Assembly (NCBI RefSeq): GCF_010731875.1
Contig: NZ_AP022595.1
Span: forward strand, 3,286,001 to 3,350,000
DNA: 64,000 nucleotides
DNA from: Mycolicibacterium sarraceniae
Lineage (GTDB): Bacteria > Actinomycetota > Actinomycetes > Mycobacteriales > Mycobacteriaceae
Reading direction: 5' to 3'
Part shown: piece by piece, positions 55,738 to 64,000 of the stretch
Numbering within the stretch: position 1 is the first letter of the stretch
Layout: each line of letters opens with the position of its first letter
Program-made: the position numbers and the translations under genes
Notes under the pieces: generated by a model
Database searches by the model: none
What the model was told of the DNA's origin: nothing
The model's input: the letters and a program-made list of their open reading frames with translations, nothing else

Positions 55738-55809
55738 GGTCTCGTAGCTCAGTGGGAGAGCGTCCGCCTCACACGCGGAAGGTCGCTGGTTCGATACCAG
55801 CCGGGACCA
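55738..55809 (+). tRNA. tRNA-Val (CAC)
   Basis: On the plus strand: acceptor GGTCTCG/CGGGACC with one G-T pair, anticodon CAC in CTCACAC, T-loop TTCGATA. CCA is not encoded. It diverges from the Gly-Cys-Val set across 175 bp. Confidence 0.93.
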
Positions 55810-55979
55810 CTCAGATCATCGCCGGCGGAGCGCCGTTTCGCTCCGCGCGTCATCATCACCATCAGCCCCGGTCTCGTATCACCTCTCCACCCCGTGCCGC
55901 CCAGCGAATTCAACTGGGCGGCAACCACGTTCATGAATCTCGGGGCATGCTCATCGCCCGAAATCAGCCCACGAGCCGA

Positions 55980-56264
55980 TTAGCCGTGCGGAGCCTCAGA
56001 GATCTTGGTGTCTTCCTTGCCGAGGGTCTGGCAGTAGATCGTGGCCGAGGCCTTCGTTGCGGTGATTTCCAAGTTCGACGGATCCTGGCCGCTCTTGTCC
56101 TTGAGCATCTTGCTGATCTCGTCGTTCTGCTTCTTCTCGTCTTGCGTGAGGAAGTCCTTGCACTTGGTGTCGCCGCCGGTGTTGATGACCTCCGAGGCCG
56201 AGCAACCGCTCAGAACGGCTGCCGCCGCCGACACTGCAAGGATGGAGTGGACGATTCGCTTCAC
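55980..56264 (-). CDS. small lipoprotein (94 aa), HdeA-like pattern
   Basis: Starts at the GTG at 56264 behind AGAAGG. The signal peptide SILAVSAAAAVLSGC ends in a lipobox. The mature part has CKDFLTQDEKKQNDEISKML and a later cysteine (IYCQTLG), a two-cysteine helical layout like the mycobacterial HdeA-type lipoproteins. It may bind unfolded proteins in the envelope, but this is by pattern only. Confidence 0.65.
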   Translation of the reverse strand: MKRIVHSILAVSAAAAVLSGCSASEVINTGGDTKCKDFLTQDEKKQNDEISKMLKDKSGQDPSNLEITATKASATIYCQTLGKEDTKISEAPHG

Positions 56265-56329
56265 TGTGAACCTTCTCTCGCTGGGGAAACTGCTCGCCGA
56301 TGATTCACAGAATTCGGCGAATCGAAACG

Positions 56330-56752
56330 TCAATCCAAATTCGCGAGTGCCTCACGTGCCGCTTCCAGCTCAGCCTCGAGCGCGGCCACTCGGGCGGCCT
56401 GTTCCGACCGTGCTTCCTTGATGATCTCGTCGATCGGCGTGGCCAGGTCTTCATGCAACTCCTTGGCCGCTCGGGACACCGCGGCCGCCGCGACGGCGAG
56501 ATTGCGTGCGAGACACGTGCTGCCGCGCTTGAGCTCCGCGTGCCATTCACCGTCGGCAGTGCCGGTGACCGTGAGGGTGAGTTCGAGCGTCTTGGTCTTC
56601 TTGGCGGGACCCCTCGTGTGCTCGGTGGGAGCGGGCGACGGTGCCGGCGTGATCTTCGGCATCTCAGTTCCGAGCGGGCTAAGCAGCGGCTCCGGGCTGC
56701 CGGAGCCAGTGGCCGGCGCTTCGACTAGCAGCGTGTCTACAGTCATGGTCAA
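56330..56752 (-). CDS. DUF6319-like protein
   Basis: A 140-residue protein. The TTG at 56752 fits the AGGAGG spacing best; an ATG two codons later is possible. A Pro/Thr-rich head is followed by LELTLTVTGTADGEWHAELK and a helical end (ARVAALEAELEAAREALANL) that should form a coiled coil. The layout is that of a small actinobacterial family (DUF6319), function unknown. Confidence 0.6.
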   Translation of the reverse strand: MTMTVDTLLVEAPATGSGSPEPLLSPLGTEMPKITPAPSPAPTEHTRGPAKKTKTLELTLTVTGTADGEWHAELKRGSTCLARNLAVAAAAVSRAAKELHEDLATPIDEIIKEARSEQAARVAALEAELEAAREALANLD

Positions 56753-56816
56753 GCCGATCTCCTCCTGAACTGGGCCCGCGGTCGCGAGCTCGCTTGAGAT
56801 CAGCCGTACACACGTA

Positions 56817-57701
56817 CTGCTTAAGTGGACTTATGCTGGTCAGCGTGGGTGCGGGTACCGATCCGGTGGGCGGGGTGGACTACCCGCGGACCTACCAGGA
56901 GTTCCGCGCGTGGTTTCCCGACGATGCTTCGTGCGCAGCGTATTTGGCGGTTCTGCGCTGGCCAGATGGTTTCCGGTGTCCGGTCTGCGACGGTGATCGG
57001 GCCTGGCAGACCTCGACCGCACCCCGTTGAGCACGTGGTTCGCCGCGATCTGGTTGGTGACCTCGCAGCGCAACAGTTCCTCTGCCCAGAACCTGCACGG
57101 CATGCTCGGCCTGGGCTCCTATGAGACCGCGTGGGCGTGGTTACACACGTTGCGCCGAGCCATGGTGCGCCCGGATCGTGAGCTGCTGTCCGGCGTGGTC
57201 GAAGTTGACGAGTCCTTCGTCGGTGGGCGCGCGACCGGTAAGCAGGGCGCGTCCACCGACAAGGTTCCCGTCATGATCTCGGTGGAAAATGTTGGTAAAC
57301 AAGTGAATAGGGAACTACGGCTGGGGCGCGTGCGCCTCGGCGTCGCGGACAGTCCGGGCTCCAAGCAAGTGGTCGACTTCGCCCGCGCGACCGCCGCACC
57401 GGGGTCACTGATCCGTACCGACGGTGCCCGGATGTTCCGCGTGCTGGCCACCGAGGGCTACACCCACGAAGACACCTCCGGCTACAGCTCACCCGAACCC
57501 GGGCATGTCACCCCGCCCGCGGCATGCTCTTCTACCGCCTGCTGCAACAAAGCGTCAACACTGACTCACACCCACTGCACGAACTCATCGGCGGCACCGA
57601 CACGCCGCCGACCGCTGCGGTTCACGATGACGCCTCTGACAAAGAAGTCCTAGCCAGAGACACATTCGGCGACTTCTGAACCGCGAAGTCCGCTTAAGCA
57701 G
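56817..57701. mobile_element. internally deleted IS1595-like element
   Basis: Terminal inverted repeats CTGCTTAAGTGGACTT (56817-56832) and AAGTCCGCTTAAGCAG (57686-57701) match at 15 of 16 positions. They enclose 885 bp with one broken transposase gene. No 8-bp target duplication is visible. A repeated ATAAGCAG follows the right end. Confidence 0.75.
56833..57653 (+). pseudogene. IS1595 family transposase, deleted and frameshifted
   Basis: The N-terminal zinc ribbon part (TYQEFRAWFPDDASCAAYLA, FRCPVCDGDRAW) is joined near 57015 to PLSTWFAAIWLVTSQRN, which normally lies about 30 residues later, and the frame changes there. The DDE domain has GVVEVDESFVGGR and IRTDGARMF, but the end after 57490 shifts out of frame. 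It cannot make an active transposase. Confidence 0.75.
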
Positions 57702-57780
57702 ATAAGCAGATAAGCAGCGCACACGTTCGATTCGAGGCCAAGCGACTCGCGCTGGCCTGTCGCGAAGAGTTCGCATCAGA

Positions 57781-59139
57781 TTACTGATGAATGGCGTTGT
57801 CGCTGAGCGGCTTTCGGTGTTGTCGCAGGGTTCGTAACCGCGACACCGTGATTCGCGCACCGCGGTTCGGCGTGAGAATCACATGCTTGACCCGCTGACC
57901 CTCGCCACGTGCAGAGGTGCACGCCAGATCAACACGGCGCAATACCTCACCGAGCACCACCCGCATCTCGGCCATCGCGAGCGTCGCCCCGAGACACCGC
58001 CGCGCCCCGCCACCGAACGGCAGCCAGGTCGTCGGGCTCAGCGTTGCCCCGATCATCCGGTCCGGATCGAACCGATCCGCGTCCGGATAGACCCGGTCAT
58101 CGGAATGCACCAGTCCGATCCCCGGCGCCACCATCACCCCGGCGGGCAGCCGATAGCCCGCGATCTCCACCGGCTGTTTCAAGATCCGGCCCACGTCGAA
58201 GACCACGGGCCGGCTGCGCAACGTTTCCTTGGCCACCGCATCCAGGTGCTCGTCGTCGCCCGCTTCGGCCGCCCGCACGGCCTTGGCCAGCGCCGCCGGA
58301 TGCCGCGTCAGCCGCTCCAGCGCCCACGCCAAACCGGTGGCCGTGGTGTCGTGCCCAGCCACCAGCAGCGTCATCAGCTGGTCGCGCAACTCCGCATCGG
58401 TCATCGTGCGCCCATCCTGATCGGCAGCGAGCACCAACATGGCCAGCGCATCAGTGCGCGAGGCCAGGGCTGGATCAGCCCGGCGTTCTGCGATCTCGGC
58501 GTACAGCAGCCGGTCGGCCTCTTCGATGCGCTGGCGCACCCCACGCCACGGCAGTCGCCGCTGCAGGCTGGGCGCACCGATTGCGAGTAATTCGAACGCC
58601 GTCAGGTTGAGCAGCTTGGGCAGGACCTCGCGCAACGCGGCCAACCGGGCGGGGTCGCTCGCGCCGATGACCAGCCGAAGAATCACCTCGAGGGTGATCT
58701 CCGACATCTTCGGTGCCACCGCAAACGGCCTGCCCACCGGCCAGCCGGCGATGTTGGACGCAGCGATCTGCGCCATCAGCTCAGTCTGGCGCGCTACTGC
58801 GTCGCGATGGAACGGCGCTAACATCAACCGCCGGCGATCGCGGTGCACCTCGTCATCGACCACCAGCACCGAAGCCGGGCCCAGCAGCCCGGACAGCATG
58901 GAATTGTCCTCGCCGGCATGGAAGACCGCCGGATCCCCGGCGAACACCTCTTTGATGTCGGACGGGTCGTCCAGATAGACCAGCGTGCCCATCTGGGCGA
59001 TCCGCAGTGTGAAGGTCCGCCCATAACGGCGCCGGCAGGCGGACACGAAGCGCGGCCAGTAGCGCAACATCAGCACGGCCTGAACAACAGGTGGAAGTGA
59101 AGGTCCCGGCGGCAGCGTCGGCGTCGGAGAATTAGCCAT
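57781..59139 (-). CDS. cytochrome P450
   Basis: A 452-residue monooxygenase starting MANSPTPTLPPGPSLPP at 59139; a GTG at 59169 would add ten residues. The I-helix is LLVAGHDTTATGLAWALERL, the ExxR is KETLR, and the heme loop is FGGGARRCLGATLAM with the axial cysteine. The proline-rich start suggests a soluble bacterial form near the CYP135/CYP136 type. No ferredoxin gene is adjacent. The substrate is unknown. Confidence 0.9.
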   Translation of the reverse strand: MANSPTPTLPPGPSLPPVVQAVLMLRYWPRFVSACRRRYGRTFTLRIAQMGTLVYLDDPSDIKEVFAGDPAVFHAGEDNSMLSGLLGPASVLVVDDEVHRDRRRLMLAPFHRDAVARQTELMAQIAASNIAGWPVGRPFAVAPKMSEITLEVILRLVIGASDPARLAALREVLPKLLNLTAFELLAIGAPSLQRRLPWRGVRQRIEEADRLLYAEIAERRADPALASRTDALAMLVLAADQDGRTMTDAELRDQLMTLLVAGHDTTATGLAWALERLTRHPAALAKAVRAAEAGDDEHLDAVAKETLRSRPVVFDVGRILKQPVEIAGYRLPAGVMVAPGIGLVHSDDRVYPDADRFDPDRMIGATLSPTTWLPFGGGARRCLGATLAMAEMRVVLGEVLRRVDLACTSARGEGQRVKHVILTPNRGARITVSRLRTLRQHRKPLSDNAIHQ

Positions 59140-59450
59140 GACGTCAGCATAGGAACCACACAGGTTCACTCACCGAGATCGATAAAAAGGCCCGTTTTAC
59201 TGGGACAAAGGCGGCGGTTTGTCGGATTGGGCGGACCGGTCGGGCGCGCTGGCATGCGCCCTCGATCCCACGTTTGAAGGCGGTGTACGTTAGCCTTTGG
59301 TGGTCTCGCCGGTTTTTTCCGATGCTGACTCGCGCCGCAAGAAAAGCCGGCGCACAACCGCTCCTACGTAATTGCCAGGTTCAGACGGCAGCCTCGCAGA
59401 CACAATCGATCCGCGAGTGCGCCGTCCGGCGCGCGGTAATGAGGTGAATC
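59140..59450. other. 311-bp intergenic region
   Basis: No gene is supported. A stem GGGCGC/GCGCCC lies at 59242-59261. The region should contain promoters for the P450 and the STAS gene, but I see no unambiguous SigF-like (GGTTT, GGGTA) pair at the right spacing. Confidence 0.4.
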
Positions 59451-59840
59451 TTGGACGAGCAAGCCACTGCGGCCACGGGCACGACGACCGCTGCCAACAC
59501 CGGGTGCGAGATCTCCGAGGAGTGGTTCGGCCGCACCGTCGTCATCTCCGCCGCAGGCGTCGTCGACATGCTGACGTCACCGCAACTGGAGACCAGCATT
59601 GCTGGCGCGCTGACGAAGGACCCGAAGGCAATCATCGTCGACCTCTCCGACGTCGACTTCCTGGCATCGGCAGGCATGGGCGTCCTGGTCGCGGCCCGCG
59701 ACAAAGCTTCGGCGGAGATCGGCTTCGGCGTCGTGGCCAGCGGGCCCGCGACAAGCCGGCCCCTGAAACTCGTCGGTTTGGCCGATATCGTCGGCTTGTA
59801 CGAGACTCTGAAAGAGGCACGCGCCGCATTGGGTGAGTAA
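59451..59840 (+). CDS. STAS domain anti-sigma factor antagonist (RsbV/Rv-type)
   Basis: A 129-residue protein from the TTG at 59451, behind GAGGTGAATC. The STAS core runs from residue 20 to the end, with the phosphoacceptor serine in VDFLASAGMGVLVAA. The first 18 residues are a low-complexity Thr/Ala head. It is followed after 30 bp by an RsbW-type kinase, its likely partner. Confidence 0.88.
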   Translation: MDEQATAATGTTTAANTGCEISEEWFGRTVVISAAGVVDMLTSPQLETSIAGALTKDPKAIIVDLSDVDFLASAGMGVLVAARDKASAEIGFGVVASGPATSRPLKLVGLADIVGLYETLKEARAALGE

Positions 59841-59870
59841 TCCTCGGAAGTTGGGTACAAGAGATTTGCC

Positions 59871-60341
59871 ATGACGACGCCGAGCTACCCCTGCCCTTCA
59901 GCTGACGGTGACCGTTTCATTCGTAACGATGTCGTCGCTAATGCGTACAACGCAGCCAGGGTCCGTGACGAGTTCGCCACCTGGCTGCGGGCGCGCGGGG
60001 ATCTTGACGGGGGTCGGTTCAGTGACGTCGTCCTTGCAGTCAACGAAGCGCTCGCCAATACAGCCGAGTTCGCCTATCTGAACAACGGCGGGCCCGGCAC
60101 TATCGATGTGGAAGCTGTCCGTGACGGCGCCACTCTCACCATCACCATCGCCGACCAGGGTCGCTGGCGTGAATCAACGCCGGCCAATCAGAGCCGCTCG
60201 CGCGGTCGCGGCATCCCGCTGATGCGGGCGCTGTCCGACGACCTCACCATCGACTCATCAGCGCTGGGCACCACCATGTGCCTGCGCTTCGAGCATATTT
60301 ATGTCATCCGTCGCGACGACGCGGACTCGATCCTCGGCTAG
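59871..60341 (+). CDS. RsbW-type anti-sigma factor kinase
   Basis: A 156-residue GHKL ATPase. The N-box is VVLAVNEALANTAEFAY, the G1 box is ITIADQGRWRE, and the G2 region is SRGRGIPLMRALSDD. It lacks membrane and sensor domains. With the STAS protein it forms a partner-switch pair. No sigma factor gene is adjacent, so the target (for example SigF) would be elsewhere. Confidence 0.88.
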   Translation: MTTPSYPCPSADGDRFIRNDVVANAYNAARVRDEFATWLRARGDLDGGRFSDVVLAVNEALANTAEFAYLNNGGPGTIDVEAVRDGATLTITIADQGRWRESTPANQSRSRGRGIPLMRALSDDLTIDSSALGTTMCLRFEHIYVIRRDDADSILG

Positions 60342-60342
60342 T

Positions 60343-60753
60343 TCAGGCCGGTTCGTAGCGCAGCATTGTCACACCGGAATCGGGATAGTCGTAGAACACC
60401 GGTCGTAGCCGCATCCCGACTTCCAGACCGCCCGGCTCGACGTTGACGATCTCGGTGGAGAATCGCGGACCTTCATCCCACTGCACCACGGCCAGCAACT
60501 GCGGCACATCGCCGGCGAAGTGCGGCGCCGTCGGCCGGTAGGCCACGGTGTAGGTGTAGAGCGAAGCCGCCCCGGAGATCTCTCGCCACTCCAGGTCATC
60601 GGCCAGTGTGCCCGGCGCCAGCACTCGCGGATAGAACACGTACTGCCGCGCCGATGGCGAATACTGGATACGAACCTTGTGCTCGGCCAGCGCATCCCAG
60701 AACGGCTGGGTGGTCGGTGTCGGGATCGGCATCGGCCTGTCGAAATCGCCCAT
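60343..60753 (-). CDS. DUF35 OB-fold protein, thiolase partner
   Basis: A 136-residue acyl-CoA-associated OB-fold protein. QPFWDALAEHKVRIQYSPSA and FYPRVLAPG are family motifs, but the zinc-ribbon cysteines that normally flank this stretch are absent. Its start lies two bases after the thiolase stop. In steroid degradation such proteins form complexes with a thiolase or lyase (as ChsH2 with Ltp2), and the same is likely here. Confidence 0.85.
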   Translation of the reverse strand: MGDFDRPMPIPTPTTQPFWDALAEHKVRIQYSPSARQYVFYPRVLAPGTLADDLEWREISGAASLYTYTVAYRPTAPHFAGDVPQLLAVVQWDEGPRFSTEIVNVEPGGLEVGMRLRPVFYDYPDSGVTMLRYEPA

Positions 60754-60755
60754 GA

Positions 60756-61961
60756 CTAATCGCCTTCCAGAACGAGGGTGGTCTGTTCACTCAAGATGCC
60801 GCCGTTGCCGGAGACGAACGCACGATTGCAGTCGGCCACCTGCGTGGCACAGGCGCGGCCCATGATCTGGCGGGTCGCATCGCAAATGTGGTGCATCCCC
60901 CCGGCAGTGCCGGCCTGGCCGTAGCCGAGCTGACCGCCCGCGGTGTTCATCGGGAAGTCGCCGCGGAACGTCAGGTCGTGCTCGGCGACGAACTGCAGCC
61001 CCTTGCCCTTCTGGCAGAAGCCCGCGTCTTCCAGGCTGAGCAGCACCGTGATGGTGTAGCAGTCATAGATCGACACCATGTCCATATCGCCCGGCGTCAG
61101 GTTGGCCATCGAAAACGCTTGCGCAGCAGCCTTGATCATCGGTGTCTGCAGTAGCTCGTGTGCGTAGGTGGGCGTCTTGTAGGGCACGCGCTCGCCGAAT
61201 CCCTTGATCCACACCGGTCGGTTCGTGCTGCGACTGGCCAGATCGGCATTAGTCACGACGACCGCTGAACCGCCCATCACCGGCATGACGATCTCCAGCA
61301 TGTGCAGCGGAGATGCGATGACGGGGCTGTTCACCACATCATCGACGGTGATCGGGGTGTCGTAGAAGATCGATCCCGGCGTGTGATTGGCGTTGACGCG
61401 CTGGTCCACGCTGATCTTGGCCATCGTGCGTTCGTCATAGCCGTAGGTCGCGCCGTAGAGGGTGGCAACCTGGCCATAGGGCCCGTTCTGGCCGAGATTG
61501 CCGTAAGGGATCTCGAACTCGGCTTGCGGCGAACCGTATCGGTTGCTCGACGCCCCGAAGTACATCAACTCGGTCAGGTCCAGCGGCTTCTGCGCACTCA
61601 CCGGCGTCATCGGCGTAGCGGGGATGACGCACAGCACGGCGTTGCACAGCCCCAGCTCGATCGCCGCTGCCGCTCGCCACACCATCGCCGCCGCGCTGGC
61701 TCCGCCGAGGTCGACCTTCTCCGCGAAATTGGCTTTGATGCCCAGGTATTCGATGACGGTGGAGGGCACGAAGATCTGCGACTCGGCCAGGTGTGTGGTG
61801 CAGATACCGTCGACGTCGGAGGCCGACAGGCTCGCGTCGGCGAGCGCCGCCGCCGCCAGCCGGGCCCACTGCTCGAGGTTGAACTCCAGCGGACCGGTCG
61901 GTCGCTTGGTGGAGGGGAGTTCGGTGTAGCCGACGATCGCGGCCTCTCCGCGCAGACCCAT
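60756..61961 (-). CDS. thiolase family protein (lipid-transfer/SCP2 type)
   Basis: A 401-residue thiolase-fold protein starting MGLRGEAAIVGYTELPSTK at 61961; an ATG five codons earlier is possible. SIYDCYTITVLLSLEDAGFC has the conserved cysteine and GGQLGYGQAGTAGGMHH replaces the usual GCNH-like end. These features fit the Ltp subgroup that acts as retro-aldol lyase or thiolase in sterol side-chain breakdown, rather than FadA. It is translated just before the DUF35 partner. Confidence 0.88.
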   Translation of the reverse strand: MGLRGEAAIVGYTELPSTKRPTGPLEFNLEQWARLAAAALADASLSASDVDGICTTHLAESQIFVPSTVIEYLGIKANFAEKVDLGGASAAAMVWRAAAAIELGLCNAVLCVIPATPMTPVSAQKPLDLTELMYFGASSNRYGSPQAEFEIPYGNLGQNGPYGQVATLYGATYGYDERTMAKISVDQRVNANHTPGSIFYDTPITVDDVVNSPVIASPLHMLEIVMPVMGGSAVVVTNADLASRSTNRPVWIKGFGERVPYKTPTYAHELLQTPMIKAAAQAFSMANLTPGDMDMVSIYDCYTITVLLSLEDAGFCQKGKGLQFVAEHDLTFRGDFPMNTAGGQLGYGQAGTAGGMHHICDATRQIMGRACATQVADCNRAFVSGNGGILSEQTTLVLEGD

Positions 61962-62052
61962 GCCGCCGCCCTTCATCACGTCGTTGCCCAAGAACATTAA
62001 GCATGTAATCATATTGGGCACTCATTGAGAATTGCGGGACGGGTAGCTCACA

Positions 62053-62919
62053 GTGTCAACACCGTTGGACGGCAAGGTCGCCGTCGTCACCGGCACCAGC
62101 CGCGGCGTGGGACTCGGTATCGCGCACGAGCTGCTGCGGGCCGGGGCCACGGTGATCGGCTGCTCGCGAGGGCCGTTGGATGCCATCCCCGGCACGGCCG
62201 ACAACCCACAGTGGCTGGCCCGTTCATCGCAGCGGGTCTGCGATCAGGGCGACTACCGGGCCATCGACGCGTTCGTTGACGCAGTGGTGGCCGACTACGG
62301 TCGTATCGACATCCTGGTGAACAACGCCGGCGGCACGGTTCCCGCACCGCATGTCGAGGACATCCCGGAACTCGTCTCGCGTATCCAGGGCGCGCCCGCG
62401 GCCGACTGCGACTACGAGCGCACGGTGTTGTTCCACGCCTTCGCCATTCAGATGAATCTGATCAGCCCGATGTGGTTTGCCATCAGGGTGTTTCGACAGA
62501 TGCGCGAACAGGACGGCGTCGGCTCGATCGTCAACATCTCCAGCGGCGCGGGCCATCCCGCCGGATCGCCGACCTTGGTGTCCTACGGCGCGGCTAAATC
62601 CGGGCTGAACCATCTCACCCGATCACTTGCCGAGGAATGGGGACCGAAAGTGCGAGTCAACTGTTTGGCGCTGGGGCCGACGATGACCGACAACTTCAAA
62701 TCGTTCGTGCTACCCAAGGACGACCCGACGGGGGAGAGGTACTTCCACGCCGTGCCGATGAATCGGGCCGGTGAGCCCGCCGAGGTGGGCCGTGCGGTTG
62801 TCTTTTTATGCGGTGGCACAGCCGATTTCATCAACGGCACCACTATCGAGATAGACGGAGGAATGATGCCTGGCGTGCTGTACGAGGCAGGGCTTAAGAC
62901 CATTACGGACCTGCTGTGA
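62053..62919 (+). CDS. short-chain dehydrogenase/reductase
   Basis: A 288-residue SDR from the GTG at 62053. The cofactor motif is VVTGTSRGVGLGIA, followed by LVNNAGG. The catalytic Ser is in VNISSGAG and the YxxxK is YGAAK. It ends with an IDGGMMPG segment. The longer middle (residues 95-140) suggests an acyl-CoA or steroid substrate. It overlaps the next gene by four bases. Confidence 0.9.
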   Translation: MSTPLDGKVAVVTGTSRGVGLGIAHELLRAGATVIGCSRGPLDAIPGTADNPQWLARSSQRVCDQGDYRAIDAFVDAVVADYGRIDILVNNAGGTVPAPHVEDIPELVSRIQGAPAADCDYERTVLFHAFAIQMNLISPMWFAIRVFRQMREQDGVGSIVNISSGAGHPAGSPTLVSYGAAKSGLNHLTRSLAEEWGPKVRVNCLALGPTMTDNFKSFVLPKDDPTGERYFHAVPMNRAGEPAEVGRAVVFLCGGTADFINGTTIEIDGGMMPGVLYEAGLKTITDLL

Positions 62920-63983
62920 ATCGGGTGATTCAGTTCGCCACCGGTAATGTCGGCAAGCATGCCCTGCCGATGATCATCGAGCGGCCCGACCTGCAGCTTG
63001 TCGGGTTACACGCCCACGGCGCCGACAAGGTGGGTCGCGACGCCGCACAAATCTGCGGGCTATCCGAGCCCACCGGCGTCATCGCCACCAACGATATCGA
63101 CGCGCTGGTGGAGCTGGGCGCCGACTGCGTGGTCTACACCTCGCAGGCCGAGATGCGGCCGCAACGAGCCATCGCCGAGATCTGCCGTTTCCTGCGGGCC
63201 GGCACCAACGTCGTCGGCACGTCGATGGTGTGGCTGGTCGCCCCGTACCACGCCGACGCGTGGATTCGCGATCCGCTGGCCGCGGCCTGCGCAGAAGGTG
63301 GCACCTCGCTGTACATCAACGGCGTCGACCCCGGCTATTCCGGTGACAGCCTGGTCTACACCGCGCTGACCCTCGCCGGGCGGGCCACCGCGGTCACGGT
63401 GTCAGAGATCTGCGACTACGGAAGCTACGATGATGCCGAATTCACCGGTGTCAGTTTCGGTTTCGGCACCACGCCAGACCACACCCCGATCATGTTCGCC
63501 CCCGGCGTGTTGTCCTCGCTGTGGGGAGGGCAGGTCCGCTCGCTGGCCGAGGTTCTTGGGGTCACCCTCGACGAGGTGCGCGAGCGGCACGAAAGCTGGG
63601 TGACGCCCGAGCCGATCGACTGCACGATGATGAGCGTGGCGCCCGGGCATGTGGCCGCCGTCCGCTTCGCGGTCGAGGGCATCCGCGACGGGCAACCGGT
63701 GATCACCATGGAGCACGTCAACCGGCTCACCCCGGTGACCGCACCGCACTGGCCCTACCCGCCGGACGGCCGACTCGGTGTGCACCGGGTGGTCGTCCAC
63801 GGCAACCCGGGGGTCGAGATCAACACCCACCTCGGCCTCGGCGGTGTCGACCACAACGACGGCGGAGTGATCTCCACCGCCGCACGCGCGGTCAACGCGA
63901 TCGACGCGGTATGTGCCGCACCGCCAGGTGTCTTGTCCGTCAAGGACTTGCCGACCGCACACGCTGACACGGTGATGTGGTGA
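62916..63983 (+). CDS. dihydrodipicolinate reductase-like protein (DapB N-terminal type)
   Basis: A 355-residue protein from the GTG at 62916. The Rossmann motif VIQFATGNVGKHALPMII begins at residue 4, and GTNVVGTSMVWLVAP and GVDPGYSGDSL follow. This family is common in mycobacterial catabolic clusters and is related in fold to DapB and to 2,4-diaminopentanoate dehydrogenase. It is coupled to the SDR gene and divergent from the thiolase set. The substrate is unknown. Confidence 0.85.
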   Translation: MNRVIQFATGNVGKHALPMIIERPDLQLVGLHAHGADKVGRDAAQICGLSEPTGVIATNDIDALVELGADCVVYTSQAEMRPQRAIAEICRFLRAGTNVVGTSMVWLVAPYHADAWIRDPLAAACAEGGTSLYINGVDPGYSGDSLVYTALTLAGRATAVTVSEICDYGSYDDAEFTGVSFGFGTTPDHTPIMFAPGVLSSLWGGQVRSLAEVLGVTLDEVRERHESWVTPEPIDCTMMSVAPGHVAAVRFAVEGIRDGQPVITMEHVNRLTPVTAPHWPYPPDGRLGVHRVVVHGNPGVEINTHLGLGGVDHNDGGVISTAARAVNAIDAVCAAPPGVLSVKDLPTAHADTVMW

Positions 63984-64000
63984 CGTGACGAAGATTGCGC

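Noticed and set aside
55305..55809. tRNA cluster as an attachment site for a second integrated element
   Set aside because: No direct repeat of a tRNA 3' end and no integrase gene are seen near the four tRNA genes.
59160..59450. SigF-type promoter upstream of the STAS/RsbW pair
   Set aside because: GGTTT-like and GGG-like pieces occur, but none with the 15-17 base spacing expected for SigF.

Overview
This window is chromosomal DNA of a high-GC actinobacterium, almost certainly a rapidly growing Mycobacterium (Mycolicibacterium). The gene order sthA, DUF4192, ideR, sigB, DUF3099, DUF3039, BrkB, RidA, sigA, ppgK, suhB, cei, DUF4193, DUF3093, dut, DUF3710, OB-fold, DUF3159, ceoC/ceoB, APC permease, TrmA-like, dxs, RNase D, DUF3000, hemE/hemG/hemQ, msrB, aftC, secreted hydrolase, pyrimidine reductase and zapE is the syntenic block known from M. 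tuberculosis around Rv2670-Rv2713. The species cannot be told from the sequence alone.

Layout. 1-6211: conserved block with the iron regulator ideR and the sigma factor sigB. 6220-15483: a 9.3-kb integrated element bounded by an 18-bp direct repeat of the last codons of sigA. It carries a tyrosine integrase, small operon genes, a RepA-like AAA ATPase, an array of inverted ACGTTTCC/GGAAACG repeats, a WhiB-like regulator, an intact HK97 capsid gene, and a decayed prohead protease plus second capsid. It resembles the phiRv1/phiRv2 class of mycobacterial prophage-like elements and capsid-forming phage satellites. 15464-42408: the conserved block resumes with sigA and runs through heme, isoprenoid, cell-wall and potassium-uptake genes to zapE. 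42412-46838: a STAS protein and a 1371-residue kinase/receiver/phosphatase/anti-sigma protein form a partner-switching hub. 47-57.7 kb: accessory DNA with an alanine-dehydrogenase-like enzyme, a Clp-N/HTH regulator with twin operators, an acyl-CoA ligase, a run of broken genes (EF-Tu domain, P450, intron reverse transcriptase, transposase tail), a TacAT-type toxin-antitoxin pair, four tRNA genes and a deleted IS1595-like element. 57.8-64 kb: an intact P450, a second STAS/anti-sigma pair, and a thiolase, DUF35, SDR and DapB-like group that looks like lipid or steroid catabolism.

How it works together. The mobile element uses the essential sigA gene as its attachment site. It re-supplies the final sigA codons, changes the stop from TAG to TGA, and separates sigA from ridA, which otherwise would start 6 bp after the sigA stop. 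It has integration, probable replication and capsid functions but no recognisable portal, large terminase or tail genes, so it would depend on a helper phage. Its protease is split by an 89-bp inversion and its second capsid is frameshifted, so at least that head module is dying. The two partner-switching loci (42.4-46.8 kb and 59.5-60.3 kb) suggest SigF/SigB-type stress control in this strain.
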